Below are positions 61,660 to 64,000 of a stretch of DNA of 64,000 bases, in pieces. Source of the DNA: Streptomyces sp. WP-1. Lineage in GTDB: Bacteria > Actinomycetota > Actinomycetes > Streptomycetales > Streptomycetaceae. Every line of letters starts with the position of its first letter. Position 1 is the stretch's first letter. Location: assembly GCF_030450125.1 (NCBI RefSeq), contig NZ_CP123923.1, positions 3,224,001 through 3,288,000 on the forward strand. Reading direction: 5' to 3'. The notes under the pieces are model-generated. The model ran no database searches and was not told the DNA's origin. It saw only the letters and a program-made list of their open reading frames with translations. Both the position numbers and the translations under genes were made by a program.

Positions 61660-63194
61660 CGGCGATCGCCTCCGATCAGATCGACGGCCTTCTCCCCGAC
61701 CATCAGCACCCCGATCATCGGGTTGACGGCGGGAACGGTCGGGAAGACGGACGCGTCCGCGACGCGAATGCCGTCGAGACCACGGATCTTCAGCTCCGGG
61801 TCCACTACGGCGAGTTCGTCGTCGGCCGCGCCCATCCGGCAGGTGCCGGCGGGGTGGTAGACGGTGTGGTGGGCCTTGCGCAGCAGCTCGCTGAGCTGCT
61901 CGTCGTCGGTGACCTCGGGGCCGGGGAAGACCTCGCGCTTCAGCCAGCCCGCGAACGGCTCGGTCCTGGCTATCTCGCGGGCTATCTTCACGCCGTCGAC
62001 GAGGGTCCGCGCGTCGTAGCCGTCCTCGTCGGTGAAGTACCGGAAGTCGAGGGCGGGCTTGGCCTCGGGGTCGGCGCTGGTGAGGTAGAGGCGGCCGCGG
62101 GCGCGGGACTTGGGGATGTTCGGGGTCATCGACACGCCGTGCTCGGGGCGTTCGTAGCCGAGGCGTTCGGGGTTGTCGGTGAAGGGGATCTGGTAGAAGT
62201 GGAACATCAGGTCGGGGGCGTCCAGCGAGGCGTCCCGGCGCACGAACAGCGCGGCGTCGGAGTCCATCGCGGAGTTCTCCGGCAGCGGCCGGTTGGTCTC
62301 CCAGACGATCACCGACTCGGGGTGGTCCTGGAGGTTCTCGCCGACGCCCGGCAGGTCGTGCGCGACCGGGATGCCCAGCTCTTCGAGGTCCCGCTTCGGG
62401 CCGATGCCGGACAGCAGCAGCAGCCGCGGGGAGTCGACGGCGCCGGCGCAGACGACGACCTCCTGGCGGGCGCTGATCAGCTGCTCGGCGCCGTCCTTGG
62501 TGCGGACGTGGACGCCGGTGGCGCGCTTGCCGTCCAGCTCCAGCCGGTACGCCCAGGTCTCCAGGAACAGCGTGAGGTTGGGGCGGTCGCCGGCCTCCAG
62601 GTGCGGGTGGAGGTAGGCGACGGAGGCGGAGGAGCGCTTGTTGTTCTCCGGGTGGTAGGCGAGGTCGAGGAAGCCGACGCCCTCGTGGAAGGGCTTGTCG
62701 TTGAAGCCGATCACCTCGGGGACGCCGATCGCGGTCTTCGTCGCGTCGATCCAGTCCTTGGCGATGGCGTTCTGGTCCTTGTCGGCGACGCGCACGATGT
62801 TGTTGCGCAGCCGGGCGTAGTACGCCTCCATCGGCACCGCGCCCCAGCCCTCGGCGCCGGCCCGCTCCCACTCGTCCCAGTCGGAGGGCAGCGGCTTGAA
62901 GGAGATCAGGGTGTTGTGCGAGGAGCAGCCGCCGAGGACCCTGGCGCGGCTGTGCAGGATGTGGGAATTGCCGTTCGGCTGCTCGACGGTGGTGTACTCG
63001 TAGTCGAGATCACCGCCGAGCAGGCCCAGCCAGCGGCGCAGGGTGAGGACGTCCTCGCGGTCGATGTCGCTGGGGCCGCCCTCGATGACGGCGACGGTGA
63101 CGTCGGGGTCCTCGGTGAGGCGGGAGGCGATCACCGAGCCCGCGGTGCCGCCGCCGATGACGACGTAGTCGTAGACGTGGGGGGTGTGGGACAT
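61656..63194 (-). CDS. GMC-family choline dehydrogenase/oxidase
   Basis: 512 residues. FAD fold [22 protein letters not shown], flavin-contact [17 protein letters not shown] and catalytic region [14 protein letters not shown], with [18 protein letters not shown] at the end. It would oxidise choline to betaine aldehyde. The neighbouring aldehyde dehydrogenase and betaine importer support this substrate. Whether it uses O2 or a membrane acceptor is open. The C-terminus overlaps the ATPase start by four bases. Confidence 0.92.
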   Translation of the reverse strand: MSHTPHVYDYVVIGGGTAGSVIASRLTEDPDVTVAVIEGGPSDIDREDVLTLRRWLGLLGGDLDYEYTTVEQPNGNSHILHSRARVLGGCSSHNTLISFKPLPSDWDEWERAGAEGWGAVPMEAYYARLRNNIVRVADKDQNAIAKDWIDATKTAIGVPEVIGFNDKPFHEGVGFLDLAYHPENNKRSSASVAYLHPHLEAGDRPNLTLFLETWAYRLELDGKRATGVHVRTKDGAEQLISARQEVVVCAGAVDSPRLLLLSGIGPKRDLEELGIPVAHDLPGVGENLQDHPESVIVWETNRPLPENSAMDSDAALFVRRDASLDAPDLMFHFYQIPFTDNPERLGYERPEHGVSMTPNIPKSRARGRLYLTSADPEAKPALDFRYFTDEDGYDARTLVDGVKIAREIARTEPFAGWLKREVFPGPEVTDDEQLSELLRKAHHTVYHPAGTCRMGAADDELAVVDPELKIRGLDGIRVADASVFPTVPAVNPMIGVLMVGEKAVDLIGGDRR

Positions 63195-63263
63195 GGGGTG
63201 CTGCTCCAGGGGATGTCGAGTGGTCCCGGGGCCCGGACCCGGGCTTTCCTGAACGGAGTCGAC

Positions 63264-64000
63264 TCAGCCGGCGAACCAGCGCACCGGCTTCGGCGCGAGG
63301 TTCTGGTAGACGTGCTTGGTCTCCCGGTACTCGGCGAGCCCGGCGGGGCCCAGCTCGCGGCCGGTGCCGCTCTTGCCGAAGCCGCCCCACTCCGCCTGCG
63401 GCAGGTAGGGGTGGAAGTCGTTGATCCAGACGGTGCCGTGGCGCAGCCGGGCCGCGACGCGCCGGGCCCTGCCGGGGTCGGTGGTCCACACGGCGCCGGC
63501 GAGGCCGTACTCGGTGTCGTTGGCGAGGCGGACGGCCTCGTCCTCGGTGGTGAAGGTCTCGACGGTGAGGACGGGTCCGAAGACCTCCTCGCGGACGACC
63601 TTCATCTCCCGGTGGCAGCCGTCGAGGACGGTCGGCTCGTAGAAGTAGCCGGACCCGGGGCGCTCGGGGGCGGGTTCGGGCCGCTTGCCGCCGCAGCGCA
63701 GGATCGCGCCCTCGGCGAGCGCGGAGGCGACGTACGCCTCGGTCTTGGCGCGCTGCTGCTCGGAGACGAGCGGGCCGACCTCGACGCCGTCCTCGGTGCC
63801 CCGGCCGATCCTGATCTTCTGGGCGCGGCGGGCGAGTTCGGCGACGAAGCGTTCGCGCACCGGCTCCTCGACGATGAGCCGGCCGCCGGCCGAGCAGACC
63901 TGGCCGCTGTGGATGAAGGCCGCGTTCAGCGCCTGGTCGACGGCGGTGTCGAAGCCCTCCTCGGTGGCGCAGGCGTCGGCGAAGACCACGTTGGGGTTCT
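63264..64000 (-). CDS. aldehyde dehydrogenase, probable betaine aldehyde dehydrogenase (N-terminus beyond window)
   Basis: The C-terminal 245 or so residues are present. The catalytic Cys lies in AAFIHSGQVCSAGGRLIVEE; EVFGPVLTVETF and the TVWINDFHPYLPQAEWGGFGKSGTGRELG end motif are typical of the betaine aldehyde group. Oxidises betaine aldehyde to glycine betaine with NAD(P). It is upstream of the GMC gene in the operon; 69 bases separate them. The name betB is likely but cannot be settled from a partial gene. Confidence 0.9.
   Translation of the reverse strand, partial: NPNVVFADACATEEGFDTAVDQALNAAFIHSGQVCSAGGRLIVEEPVRERFVAELARRAQKIRIGRGTEDGVEVGPLVSEQQRAKTEAYVASALAEGAILRCGGKRPEPAPERPGSGYFYEPTVLDGCHREMKVVREEVFGPVLTVETFTTEDEAVRLANDTEYGLAGAVWTTDPGRARRVAARLRHGTVWINDFHPYLPQAEWGGFGKSGTGRELGPAGLAEYRETKHVYQNLAPKPVRWFAG

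Overview
The window is high-GC (about 70%) actinobacterial chromosome with dense genes, many GTG starts and short overlaps (ATGA, TGATG). Gene content and order strongly suggest Streptomyces. From memory, not from a search, the order resembles the S. coelicolor core-chromosome stretch around SCO4828-SCO4905. I see no integrase, IS element, tRNA, rRNA or CRISPR array.

Layout. 0-4 kb: a LysR regulator (cut by the window edge) divergent from an MFS exporter, an ECF-type sigma factor with a SnoaL-like C-terminal domain overlapped antisense by a STAS protein, and a Uma2 nuclease. 4.1-12.7 kb: nucleoside uptake and salvage on the minus strand, namely a BMP-type lipoprotein, an ABC ATPase with no canonical start codon, two permeases, cytidine deaminase and thymidine phosphorylase, preceded by an M20 amidohydrolase. 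The two promoter regions share an operator-like motif. 12.9-22.6 kb: a decayed methyltransferase and a small hypothetical gene, then a cell-wall glycopolymer locus of the sialic acid/Kdn type: NeuB-like synthase, NeuA-KdsC fusion, two polysialyltransferase-like proteins, a DUF6716-type glycosyltransferase, a GT2 and an acyltransferase.

22.6-36.5 kb: a TetR/FAD-monooxygenase pair with two perfect operators, LysE exporter, B12-type mutase large subunit, L,D-transpeptidase lipoprotein, ECF sigma plus membrane anti-sigma candidate, an unusually AT-rich orphan DNA-binding gene followed by a 0.6 kb gene-free stretch, hypothetical proteins, a DUF4328 membrane protein, a secreted GH20 hexosaminidase and a UraD-like protein. 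36.7-40.2 kb: the sdhCDAB operon closed by a 19-bp hairpin. 40.2-48.2 kb: VOC protein, TetR, a Uma2 pseudogene, peptide-binding protein, SCO4848-type membrane protein, D-Ala-D-Ala carboxypeptidase, BrkB/YihY protein, DprE2-like reductase and 2'-5' RNA ligase.

48.4-57.5 kb: trpS, then glyA preceded by a recognisable ZTP (pfl) riboswitch, a YgiC/YgiB-like pair, DMT transporter, XRE/MmyB regulator, and a MocR regulator divergent from an AhpD-like plus PEP-mutase-like operon. 57.5-64 kb: a glycine-betaine operon on the minus strand, reading aldehyde dehydrogenase (cut by the edge), GMC choline oxidoreductase, ABC ATPase, a fused double permease and a binding lipoprotein. It would import betaine and choline and oxidise choline to betaine.

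No wholly new multi-gene system stands out. The most unusual items are the AT-rich sigma-like/winged-helix orphan gene, the ATC-start ATPase, the interspersed repeat built into the NeuA-KdsC linker, the ZTP riboswitch on glyA and the glycopolymer locus.
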